Positions 17,771 through 27,772 are shown, numbered from the stretch's first letter. The stretch: 64,000 nucleotides of DNA from Neopusillimonas maritima (GCF_040930455.2 NZ_CP170494.1), one strand, 5' to 3'. The notes: generated by a model from the letters alone, not told the origin. Program-made: numbers and translations.

Positions 17771-18667
17771 ATGCGTACCCCCCCTTCCGCCGGCACCCGA
17801 TTTCGTACCGCCCTTTCTCAAGAAACACCGCTTCAGGTGATTGGCGCGATCAACGCCAACCATGCCCTGCTTGCTCAACAAGCGGGGTTTCGCGCCATTT
17901 ATTTATCGGGCGGTGGCGTAGCGGCCGGCTCGCTGGGCATGCCCGATCTGGGCATTAATACGCTAGACGACGTATTAACCGACGTGCGCCGCATTACCGA
18001 TGTGTGCGAAGTGCCGCTCATGGTCGACATCGATACCGGCTTCGGCCCTTCGGCGTTTAATATCGCCCGCACCATTAAAAGCCTGATCAAGTTCGGCGCG
18101 GCGGCCTGCCACCTTGAAGACCAGGTGGGCGCCAAGCGCTGCGGCCACCGGCCCGGCAAAGAGATTGTGAGTACACAAGAAATGGTTGACCGGGTAAAGG
18201 CGGCGGTTGATGCACGCACCGACCCTGAGTTTTTTATTATCGCGCGCACCGATGCCATTGCAGTTCATGGCGTCGAAGCAGCGCTTGAACGCGCCCAGGC
18301 GTGCGCCCAGGCCGGCGCCGATGCAGTATTTGTGGAAGCCGCCTACGATCTTGACACCTACCGCCGATTCACCCAGGCTTTGTCTGTGCCGGTGTTGGCC
18401 AACATTACCGAATTTGGCCAAACCCCGTTGTTTTCCTCCGAAGAACTAGGGCAAGCGGGTGTTGGCATTGTGCTGTATCCGCTGTCGGCATTTCGCGCCA
18501 TGAATAAAGCGGCACAAACCGTCTACTCCGCTATCCGCCGCGACGGCCACCAACGCAGTGTGGTCGACATGATGCAAACCCGTGAAGAGCTTTACCAGTC
18601 TATTGGCTACCACGAATACGAGTCCCGACTTGATCAACTTTTTCAACGGCAAAACGAACCAAAATAA
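17771..18667 (+). CDS. prpB: 2-Methylisocitrate lyase
   Basis: Cleaves 2-methylisocitrate to pyruvate and succinate, the last step of the methylcitrate cycle for propionyl-CoA. 298 residues from the ATG at 17771, which has AGGTG upstream; an earlier in-frame ATG at 17741 lies in the mdh terminator. The isocitrate-lyase-superfamily catalytic loop is KRCGHRPGKE, and the Mg-binding Asp residues are in MVDIDTGFG. Family length is about 290-300. First of prpB-prpC-prpD. Confidence 0.95.
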   Translation: MRTPPSAGTRFRTALSQETPLQVIGAINANHALLAQQAGFRAIYLSGGGVAAGSLGMPDLGINTLDDVLTDVRRITDVCEVPLMVDIDTGFGPSAFNIARTIKSLIKFGAAACHLEDQVGAKRCGHRPGKEIVSTQEMVDRVKAAVDARTDPEFFIIARTDAIAVHGVEAALERAQACAQAGADAVFVEAAYDLDTYRRFTQALSVPVLANITEFGQTPLFSSEELGQAGVGIVLYPLSAFRAMNKAAQTVYSAIRRDGHQRSVVDMMQTREELYQSIGYHEYESRLDQLFQRQNEPK

Positions 18668-18739
18668 CAACCCGCCACACAACACGTTATCACCACGCCA
18701 TTTCAACCATCGCGCCTTAGAACGCTCAGGAGACACACC

Positions 18740-19972
18740 ATGGCTACATCACGCATACGCAAAAACAAGTCTGCCACAACTCAACAAACAGCCCACGCCG
18801 CGGCAGCGCCTGATCAAAACACCCCTGCGTCCGCCGGGCCCAAGCCCAAGAAATCCGTTGCACTATCGGGCGTCGTGGCCGGCAACACCGCGCTATGCAC
18901 CGTGGGTCGCAGCGGCAACGACTTGCACTACCGCGGCTACGACATTCTGGATATCGCGGAAACCTGCGAATTCGAGGAAGTCGCCTATTTGCTGATTCAC
19001 GGCAGCCTGCCCACCAAAGTCGAGTTGCAAGCCTACAAAGCCAAGCTGCAACGTTTGCGCGGGCTACCCTTACATGTACAACAGGTTCTGGAAGCCTTGC
19101 CGGCAGCCAGCCACCCCATGGATGTCATGCGAACCGCCGTCTCAGCCCTGGGCTGTGTCTTGCCCGAGAAAGACGACCACAATCTGGCTGACGCGCGCGA
19201 TATCGCCGACCGTTTGCTGGCCTGCCTGAGCTCGGCCTTACTTTACTGGTATCACTATAGCCACCGCGGTGAAATGATCGATGTCGTGACCGACGACGAC
19301 AGCATTGGCGGTCATTTTCTGCACCTGCTGCATGGTGAAAAACCCAGCAAGGAATGGGTGCGCGCCATGCACACCTCGCTTATTTTGTATGCCGAGCACG
19401 AATTCAACGCTTCCACCTTCACGTGCCGCGTGATTGCCGGAACGGGATCCGACATGTATTCCGCCATTGCCGGTGGCATTGGTGCCTTGCGCGGCCCCAA
19501 ACACGGCGGCGCCAACGAGGTGGCCTTCGATATACAAAAGCGCTACGACACCCCTGAACAAGCCGAAGCCGATATTCGTGAACGGGTTGCCAACAAAGAA
19601 GTCATCATTGGGTTCGGACACCCGGTGTATACCGTCTCCGACCCACGTAACGAAGTCATCAAAAAGGTCGCGAAAAAACTGTCCCAAAGCACCGGTGACA
19701 CCAAAATGTTCGAGATTGCCGAGCGGCTCGAGTCGGTGATGTGGGATGCCAAGAAAATGTTCCCCAACCTGGACTGGTTCTCGGCCGTGTCGTACCACAC
19801 CCTGGGGGTGCCCACCGCCATGTTTACACCGTTATTCGTACTAGCGCGCACAGCCGGCTGGGCCGCGCACATTATCGAGCAACGCATCGACAACAAGATC
19901 ATTCGCCCCACAGCCAATTATGTAGGCCCGGAAAATCGCAAGTTCGTGCCCATTTCGCGCCGCAAGCGTTAA
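18740..19972 (+). CDS. prpC: 2-Methylcitrate synthase
   Basis: Condenses propionyl-CoA and oxaloacetate. 410 residues. Citrate-synthase-family motifs: LHYRGYDILDIAE, HAEHEFNASTFTCR (active-site His), GGANEV and GFGHPVYTVSDPRN. Residues 1-40 are a low-complexity Ala/Lys/Pro/Thr tail that precedes the common core (KKSVALSGVVAGNTALCTVG); I see no better internal start, so the tail seems real. An AGGAG lies before the ATG. Distinct from GltA in the same window by the lack of the N-terminal beta domain. Confidence 0.95.
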   Translation: MATSRIRKNKSATTQQTAHAAAAPDQNTPASAGPKPKKSVALSGVVAGNTALCTVGRSGNDLHYRGYDILDIAETCEFEEVAYLLIHGSLPTKVELQAYKAKLQRLRGLPLHVQQVLEALPAASHPMDVMRTAVSALGCVLPEKDDHNLADARDIADRLLACLSSALLYWYHYSHRGEMIDVVTDDDSIGGHFLHLLHGEKPSKEWVRAMHTSLILYAEHEFNASTFTCRVIAGTGSDMYSAIAGGIGALRGPKHGGANEVAFDIQKRYDTPEQAEADIRERVANKEVIIGFGHPVYTVSDPRNEVIKKVAKKLSQSTGDTKMFEIAERLESVMWDAKKMFPNLDWFSAVSYHTLGVPTAMFTPLFVLARTAGWAAHIIEQRIDNKIIRPTANYVGPENRKFVPISRRKR

Positions 19973-19993
19973 TACTTATCAGGATTACTTTAT

Positions 19994-21454
19994 ATGTCTG
20001 CCGACACGACTCATATCTCCAATGTGCGCCCCCAACCCGACCAGGTTTTAAGCGACATTGCCGATTATGTTCTGAACTACACCATTCAAAGTGAGCTGGC
20101 CTACGAAACGGCCCGCAACTGCCTAATTGATACGCTAGGTTGTGGCCTTGAAGCGTTGGAATACCCTGCATGCACCAAACTGCTGGGGCCCATTGTGCCC
20201 GGCACCACAGTCCCTCACGGTGCCAAAGTGCCCGGTACGCAGTTTCAGCTTGACCCGGTTCAGGCGGCCTTTAACATCGGCACAATGATTCGCTGGCTCG
20301 ATTTCAATGACACGTGGCTGGCCGCCGAATGGGGCCATCCCTCGGACAACCTGGGCGGTATCCTGGCCACCGCCGACTGGCTCTCGCGTACCGCCGTTGC
20401 CGCAGGCAAGGCACCGCTGACCATGCACGATGTTCTTACCGCCATGATCAAGGCGCATGAAATTCAGGGTTGTATTGCGCTGGAAAACTCATTCAACAAG
20501 GTCGGACTCGATCACGTAGTATTGGTCAAGGTGGCCTCTACGGCCGTTGTAGCCCACATGTTGGGATTGAACCGCGACGAGATCATTAATGCGCTGTCGC
20601 TGGCCTGGGTCGATGGGCAGAGCCTGCGCACTTATCGTCATGCACCCAATACCGGCAGCCGCAAAAGCTGGGCCGCCGGCGACGCCACCAGCCGCGCGGT
20701 TCGCCTGGCGCTTATCGCTCAAACCGGCGAAATGGGTTACCCCTCGGTGTTGTCGGCCAAAACCTGGGGGTTTTATGACGTCCTCTTCAAAGGGCAACCC
20801 TTCAAGTTCCAGCGCCCCTACGGCAGCTATGTCATGGAGAACGTGCTGTTCAAAATCTCGTTCCCGGCCGAATTCCACTCGCAGACAGCGGTGGAATGCG
20901 CCATGCAGATTCATGAAACGCTTAAGCAGAACGGCAAGTCGGTTGATGACATCAAGCGCATTACCATCCGCACACACGAAGCCTGCATTCGCATCATCGA
21001 CAAAAAAGGGCCTCTGAACAACCCGGCCGACCGCGATCACTGCATTCAGTACATGGTTGCCGTGCCGCTTCTATACGGACGCCTGACCGCAGCCGACTAC
21101 GAAGACAGTGTTGCCCACGACCCACGCATTGACGAACTGCGCGACAAGATCGTATGCGTGGAGGACACCACATTCACAACCGACTATCACAACCCGGAAA
21201 AACGGGCGATTGCCAACGCCTTGAAGGTCGAGTTCAATGACGGCACCGCCCTTGACGAAGTGGTGTGCGAATATCCCATTGGCCACAAGCGTCGTCGTGA
21301 AGACGGCATTCCGTTACTGGAGGCCAAATTCCGTACCAACCTGGCACGCCGCTTCCCCGAGAAGCAACAACAACGCATTCTGGACGTGTCGTTGAATCAG
21401 ACACAACTGGAACACATGCCGGTTCACGAATACGTTGATCTGTACGTAATTTAG
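19994..21454 (+). CDS. prpD: 2-Methylcitrate dehydratase
   Basis: Dehydrates 2-methylcitrate to 2-methyl-cis-aconitate (MmgE/PrpD family, iron-sulfur-independent). 486 residues, family length. Typical patterns: TARNCLIDTLGCGLEALE, LDFNDTWLAAEWGHPSDN, SLAWVDGQSLRTYRHAPNTG, and the C-terminal half with EFHSQTAVECA. It follows prpC by 21 bases. No acnD or prpF follows; the rehydration step can be done by the AcnB encoded next. Confidence 0.96.
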   Translation: MSADTTHISNVRPQPDQVLSDIADYVLNYTIQSELAYETARNCLIDTLGCGLEALEYPACTKLLGPIVPGTTVPHGAKVPGTQFQLDPVQAAFNIGTMIRWLDFNDTWLAAEWGHPSDNLGGILATADWLSRTAVAAGKAPLTMHDVLTAMIKAHEIQGCIALENSFNKVGLDHVVLVKVASTAVVAHMLGLNRDEIINALSLAWVDGQSLRTYRHAPNTGSRKSWAAGDATSRAVRLALIAQTGEMGYPSVLSAKTWGFYDVLFKGQPFKFQRPYGSYVMENVLFKISFPAEFHSQTAVECAMQIHETLKQNGKSVDDIKRITIRTHEACIRIIDKKGPLNNPADRDHCIQYMVAVPLLYGRLTAADYEDSVAHDPRIDELRDKIVCVEDTTFTTDYHNPEKRAIANALKVEFNDGTALDEVVCEYPIGHKRRREDGIPLLEAKFRTNLARRFPEKQQQRILDVSLNQTQLEHMPVHEYVDLYVI

Positions 21455-21468
21455 AATGAATAGAACTT

Positions 21469-21522
21469 ATGTCTTATATAAGATATAAGACATTTGCCTG
21501 AATACAGGCGAAAGCTTACAAT
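21469..21522 (+). promoter_or_regulatory. Predicted GntR operator and acnB promoter
   Basis: Second copy of GTCTTATATAAGATATAAGA (21471-21490), here extended to 9-base arms ATGTCTTAT / ATAAGACAT around a 7-base centre (21469-21493). A predicted -35 TTGCCT (21494-21499), 17-base spacer and -10 TACAAT (21517-21522) follow. Spacing from dyad to -35 is 3 bases, exactly as at mdh. Confidence 0.75.
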
Positions 21523-21560
21523 TATGTTTTTCCCTCATCTTCGATCAAAGGGCAAGTCAC

Positions 21561-24146
21561 ATGCTGGATAACTACCGCCAACACATTGCTGAACGCGCTG
21601 CGCTTGGCATCCCCCCTCTTCCTTTGTCTGCTCAACAAACGGCAGACCTCATCGAATTGCTGAAGAATCCGCCTGCCGGTGAAGAACAAAACCTGGTCGA
21701 GCTGATTACCTATCGTGTACCAGCAGGCGTTGACGACGCCGCCAAGGTTAAAGCATCTTACTTGGCCGCCGTTGCTTTCGGCACCGAAAAATGCCCTTTG
21801 ATTACGCCTGAAAAGGCAACTGAACTGCTGGGCACGATGTTGGGCGGCTATAACATTCAGCCACTGATCGACCTGCTCGACAACGAAGCGCTGGCCGCCA
21901 TTGCCGCGAAAGGCCTTAAGAGCACGCTCCTGATGTTCGACGCTTTCCACGATGTGCAAGAGAAAGCAGCAAAAGGTAATGCCTACGCGAAAGAAATTTT
22001 GCAAAGCTGGGCCGACGGTGAATGGTTCACACAGCGCCCGGAAGTGCCTGAGAGCCTCACACTAACTGTGTTCAAAGTAAGCGGCGAAACGAACACCGAC
22101 GATCTCTCGCCTGCGCCCGACGCCTGGAGCCGCCCCGACATTCCCCTGCACGCACTTGCGATGCTGAAGAACCCGCGCGATGGCATTGAACCGGACGAGC
22201 CCGGCAAAATCGGCCCGATCAAGCTCATTCAGGAACTGAAAGAGAAAGGTAATCTGATTGCCTACGTGGGCGACGTGGTGGGGACCGGTTCTTCGCGCAA
22301 ATCAGCCACCAACTCGGTATTGTGGTACACCGGCCAAGACATACCGTTCGTGCCCAACAAACGTTTTGGCGGCGTCTGCCTGGGCAGCAAAATTGCCCCT
22401 ATTTTCTACAACACCATGGAAGATGCCGGCGCCCTGCCTATCGAGCTTGACGTTTCCGAAATGGAAATGGGCGATGTCATTGAGCTGCGTCCCTATGAAG
22501 GCAAGGCCCTGAAAGACGGTAAAGTTATTGCCGAATTCCAGGTTAAGTCTGAAGTCTTGTTCGACGAGGCGCGCGCCGGCGGCCGCATCCCCTTAATCAT
22601 TGGTCGCGGTCTCACGGCCAAAGCGCGTGAAACGTTAGGCCTGCCCCCTTCCACCTTATTCCGCTTGCCCAGCAACCCTGAAGACAGCGGCAAAGGCTTC
22701 AGTCTGGCGCAGAAAATGGTGGGGCGCGCCTGTGGCTTACCTGAAGGCCAGGGTATTCGCCCCGGCACTTACTGCGAACCCAAGATGACCTCGGTCGGTA
22801 GCCAGGACACCACCGGTCCCATGACGCGCGATGAGCTAAAGGATCTGGCCTGCCTGGGCTTCTCGGCCGACTTGGTCATGCAATCGTTCTGCCACACAGC
22901 CGCTTACCCCAAACCGGTTGATATCAAAACCCACCACGAGCTGCCTGACTTCATCAGCACTCGCGGCGGTATTTCCCTGCGTCCGGGCGACGGCATTATC
23001 CACTCGTGGCTGAATCGCATGCTACTGCCCGACACGGTAGGCACCGGCGGCGACTCACATACCCGTTTCCCGATCGGTATCAGTTTCCCTGCCGGCTCCG
23101 GCCTTGTGGCTTTTGCGGCTGCAACCGGCGTCATGCCGCTGGACATGCCCGAATCGGTGCTGGTTCGTTTCAAAGGCGAAATGCAGCCCGGCGTAACGTT
23201 GCGCGATCTGGTTAACGCCATTCCCTACTATGCCATTCAGGAAGGATTGCTTACGGTTGAAAAGAAAGGCAAGAAAAACATTTTCTCGGGCCGCATCCTG
23301 GAAATTGAAGGCTTGCCGAAACTGAAAGTGGAACAAGCCTTCGAACTATCCGACGCCTCAGCTGAGCGCTCCGCTGCCGGTTGTACCGTTCGCCTCGATA
23401 AAGAACCCATTATCGAGTACATCAACAGCAACATCACCATGTTGAAGTGGATGATTGCCAACGGTTATGAAGACAAACGCACCATTGGCCGACGCATTAA
23501 GGCCATGGAAGCCTGGCTTGAGAACCCTGAGCTGCTGCAACCCGACGCCGACGCAGAGTACGCCGCCGTTATTGAAATCGATCTGGCCGACATTCACGAA
23601 CCCATCGTGGCCTGCCCGAACGACCCAGACGACGTTAAAACCATGTCCGATGTAGCCGGCACACCGATTGACGAAGTGTTTATTGGTAGCTGCATGACCA
23701 ACATCGGCCATTTCCGTGCTGCGTCCAAATTGCTTGAAAACAAGCGCGACATTCCCGTTAAGTTGTGGGTTGCGCCGCCCACCAAAATGGACCAAAAGCA
23801 ACTAACCGAAGAAGGACACTATGGTGTTCTGGGCACCGCCGGTGCCCGCATGGAAATGCCGGGCTGCTCGCTATGCATGGGTAATCAGGCACAGGTACGT
23901 GAAGGCGCAACGGTGATGTCAACCAGTACCCGAAACTTCCCCAACCGCTTGGGCAAAAATGCCAACGTGTTCCTGGGGTCGGCCGAGCTGGCTGCGATTT
24001 GTTCACGTCTGGGCCGCATCCCTACCAAGGAAGAGTATTTGGCCGACATGGGCATTCTCACGCAACATAGCGGCGAGATCTATCGCTACATGAACTTCGA
24101 TCAAATCGAGGACTTCACCGAAACAGCCAAAACCGTCAATATCTAA
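21561..24146 (+). CDS. acnB: Aconitate hydratase B / 2-methylisocitrate dehydratase
   Basis: [4Fe-4S] enzyme interconverting citrate and isocitrate; AcnB also hydrates 2-methyl-cis-aconitate. 861 residues, the AcnB size. Domain order is the B-type: an N-terminal HEAT-like domain (1-160), the swivel domain early (about 165-370, with GTGSSRKSATNSVLWYTG), then the catalytic domains (GGDSHTRFPIGISFPAGSG; cluster Cys in GSCMTNIGHFRAA and PGCSLCMGNQA). Its own promoter with the GntR-type dyad lies upstream. Placement after prpBCD fits a shared role in the TCA and methylcitrate cycles. Confidence 0.97.
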   Translation: MLDNYRQHIAERAALGIPPLPLSAQQTADLIELLKNPPAGEEQNLVELITYRVPAGVDDAAKVKASYLAAVAFGTEKCPLITPEKATELLGTMLGGYNIQPLIDLLDNEALAAIAAKGLKSTLLMFDAFHDVQEKAAKGNAYAKEILQSWADGEWFTQRPEVPESLTLTVFKVSGETNTDDLSPAPDAWSRPDIPLHALAMLKNPRDGIEPDEPGKIGPIKLIQELKEKGNLIAYVGDVVGTGSSRKSATNSVLWYTGQDIPFVPNKRFGGVCLGSKIAPIFYNTMEDAGALPIELDVSEMEMGDVIELRPYEGKALKDGKVIAEFQVKSEVLFDEARAGGRIPLIIGRGLTAKARETLGLPPSTLFRLPSNPEDSGKGFSLAQKMVGRACGLPEGQGIRPGTYCEPKMTSVGSQDTTGPMTRDELKDLACLGFSADLVMQSFCHTAAYPKPVDIKTHHELPDFISTRGGISLRPGDGIIHSWLNRMLLPDTVGTGGDSHTRFPIGISFPAGSGLVAFAAATGVMPLDMPESVLVRFKGEMQPGVTLRDLVNAIPYYAIQEGLLTVEKKGKKNIFSGRILEIEGLPKLKVEQAFELSDASAERSAAGCTVRLDKEPIIEYINSNITMLKWMIANGYEDKRTIGRRIKAMEAWLENPELLQPDADAEYAAVIEIDLADIHEPIVACPNDPDDVKTMSDVAGTPIDEVFIGSCMTNIGHFRAASKLLENKRDIPVKLWVAPPTKMDQKQLTEEGHYGVLGTAGARMEMPGCSLCMGNQAQVREGATVMSTSTRNFPNRLGKNANVFLGSAELAAICSRLGRIPTKEEYLADMGILTQHSGEIYRYMNFDQIEDFTETAKTVNI

Positions 24147-24172
24147 TCCTTTTATCCAGGGTTAAATACAGA

Positions 24173-24206
24173 CTCCCCCGCCCGTATACCGGGTGGGGGA
24201 TTTTTA
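24173..24206 (+). terminator. Terminator of acnB
   Basis: Hairpin TCCCCCGCCCG / CGGGTGGGGGA (with a G-T pair) followed by TTTTTAC on the plus strand. Confidence 0.85.
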
Positions 24207-24253
24207 CTTTCGGCACGCGTTACACTATTACTGTTATTTACCCCGAAACACTC

Positions 24254-25456
24254 ATGGCCTTGACCAATAAAATGCCCCAATCCCGCCTTTCCGTCGATGT
24301 TCGCCGCCTGCTCGAACTCACAGAAGCCCTGACATTGTCGGGAAGCCGGCTGGAAGACCTTTACTGGGAAGAGCAGCTTAAGCAGCTGATAGGCAAGCTT
24401 TACAAAAGCCGCAAAAACCGGCATGTGGAAACGGCGCTCGATCAGCTTATTCCAAATAAAATGCAGGCCTACGAGATTTTGGTAGAGCTGGCCGAAACAT
24501 TCTCTGAATCAACTGAAATTCACGAGAAAGCCGATTACGACGTTCTTCTGGTCAGCGCACCCATCCTTATCTGGACCCGCTATCAATTGCCGTTGCCGAC
24601 CCCTTTGCAACGCAAAGATTTTGACCTGATCGAAGCCGCATTCCGCGAGCATATTGCTGCGCCACAGGCTTGTGTCGCGTTGCTGCCGCAAGTCATTAGT
24701 TTCGAGCAAATGCCGCAATCGTTCCAGGATACGGCACGCCTAACCCAGCAATTGGGCAAGCAAGCGGTCACCGGCGAGGTTAAGCCTATTGAAATCACGC
24801 CGCTGGCGCATACAGAAGGCATGCTGGCCGACGCCCGATTTATCATTGCGGCCATTGCAGTCCCCAAAGGGCAGCCCGTATTTCATTGGCAAACACCATC
24901 AGCACCTGCGGTGCAATCGCGCGCGCAAAGCCTTCAAAACTGGCAGCAGTCGATTGAGCCTTGCTTTAATCGGCTTTTCGCCGGCTGCACAATCGACTAC
25001 CAGCAACCGGAAGCGTTTTTTGTCAGCAGCCGTGAAGCAGACCGGCGCATTCGCCCATTGGCACTCAAGGCAGCTGCCATCTGGCTGCAAAACGCAGCTA
25101 ATCTGAATGGGTCGGATATTCGTGCAACCATTGTCGGATGCGGTGAAAGCATCATTGAAGAATATCGGGTCGGCTTCACCACGCGCCAATCGAATCAGGT
25201 TATTTACGGTTGTGTCTGGCCCATTCTCAGCAAAGAAGAAGCCAACCTCAATAATGAAGGCTTGCCGGATATCCCGGACCATATTGCCGAACAGCTTGCT
25301 GAGGTCGGAATTAAGGAAGTCAAGCGTCTGAATGGGCTTGCCCAGGGCGAAATATGCGATGATTGCGGTGCGCCTTTCTTCCCCAATACGCTGGGCGAAA
25401 TGATGCATCCCGAACTGCCCGAGGAAATTGATCTCGAGCCGCGCCACTTTCATTAA
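24254..25456 (+). CDS. DUF2863 family protein
   Basis: 400-residue soluble protein of a family I recognise from Burkholderiales only (DUF2863); no established function. Visible features: an N-terminal helical part (residues 1-75), a middle part with hydrophobic strands (VLLVSAPILIWTRYQLP), a C-terminal CDDCGAPFFPN motif with a Cys pair that might bind metal, and an acidic tail. It ends 7 bases before the earP start, so the two are probably co-transcribed. Confidence 0.8.
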   Translation: MALTNKMPQSRLSVDVRRLLELTEALTLSGSRLEDLYWEEQLKQLIGKLYKSRKNRHVETALDQLIPNKMQAYEILVELAETFSESTEIHEKADYDVLLVSAPILIWTRYQLPLPTPLQRKDFDLIEAAFREHIAAPQACVALLPQVISFEQMPQSFQDTARLTQQLGKQAVTGEVKPIEITPLAHTEGMLADARFIIAAIAVPKGQPVFHWQTPSAPAVQSRAQSLQNWQQSIEPCFNRLFAGCTIDYQQPEAFFVSSREADRRIRPLALKAAAIWLQNAANLNGSDIRATIVGCGESIIEEYRVGFTTRQSNQVIYGCVWPILSKEEANLNNEGLPDIPDHIAEQLAEVGIKEVKRLNGLAQGEICDDCGAPFFPNTLGEMMHPELPEEIDLEPRHFH

Positions 25457-25462
25457 TTTGCC

Positions 25463-26608
25463 ATGCCCGGTGTACCGGCGCATGTCGCCGTAACAACCCC
25501 CTCTTTGTTAATCGATTTGTTTTGCCAGGTTGTCGACAATTACGGCGATATCGGAGTGTGCTGGCGCCTGGCTCGAAGCCTCACAGAAAAAACACCCCAT
25601 CGCGTCAGGTTATGGGTCGACAATCTGACCGCATTTCAGCGTCTGGAGCCTCGAATTGATCATTCAGGATACCAGGCACTCTCCAACCAAATTACCCTAT
25701 GGCATTGGGAGCGCATTCACCAGGTGGAACAAGCCGGTGATGTTGTCATTGAGGCCTTTGGCTGCGATTTACCCGCCCCCTTTTTGCCCAAAATGCTGGA
25801 GCAAAACAGCTTATGGATCAATCTGGAGTACCTGAGCGCTGAAGATTGGGTAAATGACTGTCACGGTATGCCGTCTTTGCAGCCCAACGGCTTGCGCAAA
25901 TATTTCTTTTTCCCTGGCTTTGCGCCTGCAACAGGGGGATTATTGCGCGAACCGGACCTCCTTGAGCGTCGCGACAACTGGCGGGCAACGCCCAATCTGC
26001 GATGGTCTCAACTGAAAGAGCTGGGCGTTCCCGCTGAACTATGCGACATGCTTCTGCACGGCGGGCGCCAGGTGTTTTTATTCAATTACCCAAACGCACC
26101 AACCACCGCATTGGTGCGCGCGCTAAACACCGACTCGAAACCAGCGGTTATTCTGCAGCCACACGAAAACGGCACGCATGCGTCGCAGCTTGCATCCTAT
26201 GTCCATCTGGTCAAGATCCCCTTTGTGCCTCAAGTGCACTTTGATACCTTGCTTTGGGGCAGTGACCTGAACTTCGTACGGGGGGAAGACTCTCTCGTGC
26301 GTGCGATATGGGCAGGTACTCCGTTTATCTGGCATATTTATCCACAGGAAAGTAACGCACACCTGCTTAAATTATCCGCCTGGTTGAACAAGAGTCCTTT
26401 TGATGAACACGTTAAACAATTGCAAATGGCTTGGAACCATGCAGACGCCGCCGGTTGCGAGGATATCATCAGCGCCTTGGTCAGCCGCCCTGAGCACTGG
26501 CAAGCCTGGTGCCATTCCTGTCAGCAATGGGCTTCAGATTTGGCGCGACAAGCCGATTTAGCCACGAACTTACTCCAGTTTTTTACGCTTCATGCAGGAA
26601 CGCGTTAA
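25463..26608 (+). CDS. earP: EF-P arginine rhamnosyltransferase EarP
   Basis: Transfers rhamnose from dTDP-rhamnose to Arg32 of EF-P, which activates EF-P for polyproline synthesis (DUF2331 family, GT-B fold). 381 residues. The N-terminal signature DLFCQVVDNYGDIGVCWRLA and the C-terminal nucleotide-sugar region NFVRGEDSLVRAIWAGTPFI with HIYPQ are visible. efp follows 100 bases downstream and carries Arg at position 32, so the pair is functionally consistent. The exact start is less sure, as no clear Shine-Dalgarno precedes the ATG at 25463. Confidence 0.94.
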   Translation: MPGVPAHVAVTTPSLLIDLFCQVVDNYGDIGVCWRLARSLTEKTPHRVRLWVDNLTAFQRLEPRIDHSGYQALSNQITLWHWERIHQVEQAGDVVIEAFGCDLPAPFLPKMLEQNSLWINLEYLSAEDWVNDCHGMPSLQPNGLRKYFFFPGFAPATGGLLREPDLLERRDNWRATPNLRWSQLKELGVPAELCDMLLHGGRQVFLFNYPNAPTTALVRALNTDSKPAVILQPHENGTHASQLASYVHLVKIPFVPQVHFDTLLWGSDLNFVRGEDSLVRAIWAGTPFIWHIYPQESNAHLLKLSAWLNKSPFDEHVKQLQMAWNHADAAGCEDIISALVSRPEHWQAWCHSCQQWASDLARQADLATNLLQFFTLHAGTR

Positions 26609-26708
26609 AATAATTGGCTTTGGGTTGTGCCGGCGAAAACTGTACGATGTTTTCTTTTGGCAAGCGAACAAAACACGACCCCATTTTCTATCCCCGGAGT
26701 TTTAATAC

Positions 26709-27266
26709 ATGAAAACCGCACAGGAACTGCGCGTAGGCAACGTTGTTATGGTGGGCAACGAACCATTGGTTGTACAAAAAGCTGAATACAACAAGTCGGG
26801 CCGCAATGCGGCGGTCGTCAAATTGAAGTTCAAAAATTTGCTGTCGGGTTCCGGCAGCGAGTCGGTTTATAAAGCGGACGAAAAATTCGACGTTGTCATT
26901 CTCGACAAAAAAGAATGTACCTACTCCTACTTCGCCGATCCCATGTACGTATTCATGGATGAAGAATACAACCAGTACGAAGTGGAAGCCGACAGTATGG
27001 GCGACGCACTTGAGTATCTGGAAGAAGGCATGACTGTTGAGGTTGTATTCTACGAAGGACGCGCTATTTCGGTTGAACTGCCCACTATCATTGTGCGCGA
27101 AATCACCTACACCGAACCGGCTGTGAAAGGAGACACATCGGGCAAGGTATTGAAACCGGCAACGATCAACACCGGCAAGGAAATCAGTGTTCCCCTGTTT
27201 TGCAATATTGGCGACAAAATTGAAATTGATACGCGCACAAGCGAATACCGCAGCCGCGTAATGTAA
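26709..27266 (+). CDS. efp: Elongation factor P, arginine-32 type
   Basis: Relieves ribosome stalling at consecutive prolines. 185 residues, three beta-barrel domains. The modification loop reads NKSGRNAAV with Arg at residue 32, the rhamnosylated form, rather than Lys34-type. CCGGAG lies 10 bases before the ATG. Directly downstream of earP. Confidence 0.97.
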   Translation: MKTAQELRVGNVVMVGNEPLVVQKAEYNKSGRNAAVVKLKFKNLLSGSGSESVYKADEKFDVVILDKKECTYSYFADPMYVFMDEEYNQYEVEADSMGDALEYLEEGMTVEVVFYEGRAISVELPTIIVREITYTEPAVKGDTSGKVLKPATINTGKEISVPLFCNIGDKIEIDTRTSEYRSRVM

Positions 27267-27274
27267 GCAGCACG

Positions 27275-27772
27275 TTACTGCATGCGGTCGTCGTCGAGAT
27301 AGTCGGGAACGGGTAACACAGTTACCCCTTCTTCGGCCAAAGCAACACGCTCTTCCTGCGTTGCCGTCCCCCGAATAGGTCGCTCTTGGGTTTCCCCGTG
27401 ATGCATGCGCAGCGCCTCTTCGGCAAACCGCGCTCCCACATTTTCAGTATTACGCACAATTTCACGCACTTGTTGCATAACTTGTGCCTGCAATTTGGCT
27501 AATTGCTCCATGGCCGGCGCGGCCAATGCCTGCTCACCCGAAGCCGCCGCAGAGGCCCCGGCTAACTTGGCAGCCTGTTCCAGCCCTGTTTCCTGGCTAC
27601 GGCCACGATTAATACGGGCTGCCGTCAATTTTTTGTTGACGTTGGCGCTATTGCAAACGGGGCACGATAATAAGCCGCGCTCTTTCTGCGATTCGAAGCC
27701 GTCTTGGGAACCAAACCAGCCTTCGAATACGTGCCCGAGTTCACATTGAAGGTCAAATACTTTAAGTGTCAT
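27275..27772 (-). CDS. DUF1178 family protein
   Basis: 165 residues. The N-terminus matches DUF1178 (LKVFDLQCELGHVFEGWF) with four Cys/His positions including CPVC, which suggests a small zinc-ribbon fold. The middle is Ala/Gln-rich and probably helical; the conserved end is GTATQEERVALAEEG with VLPVPD. Function unknown. It is convergent with efp, with only 8 bases between stop codons. Confidence 0.88.
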   Translation of the reverse strand: MTLKVFDLQCELGHVFEGWFGSQDGFESQKERGLLSCPVCNSANVNKKLTAARINRGRSQETGLEQAAKLAGASAAASGEQALAAPAMEQLAKLQAQVMQQVREIVRNTENVGARFAEEALRMHHGETQERPIRGTATQEERVALAEEGVTVLPVPDYLDDDRMQ

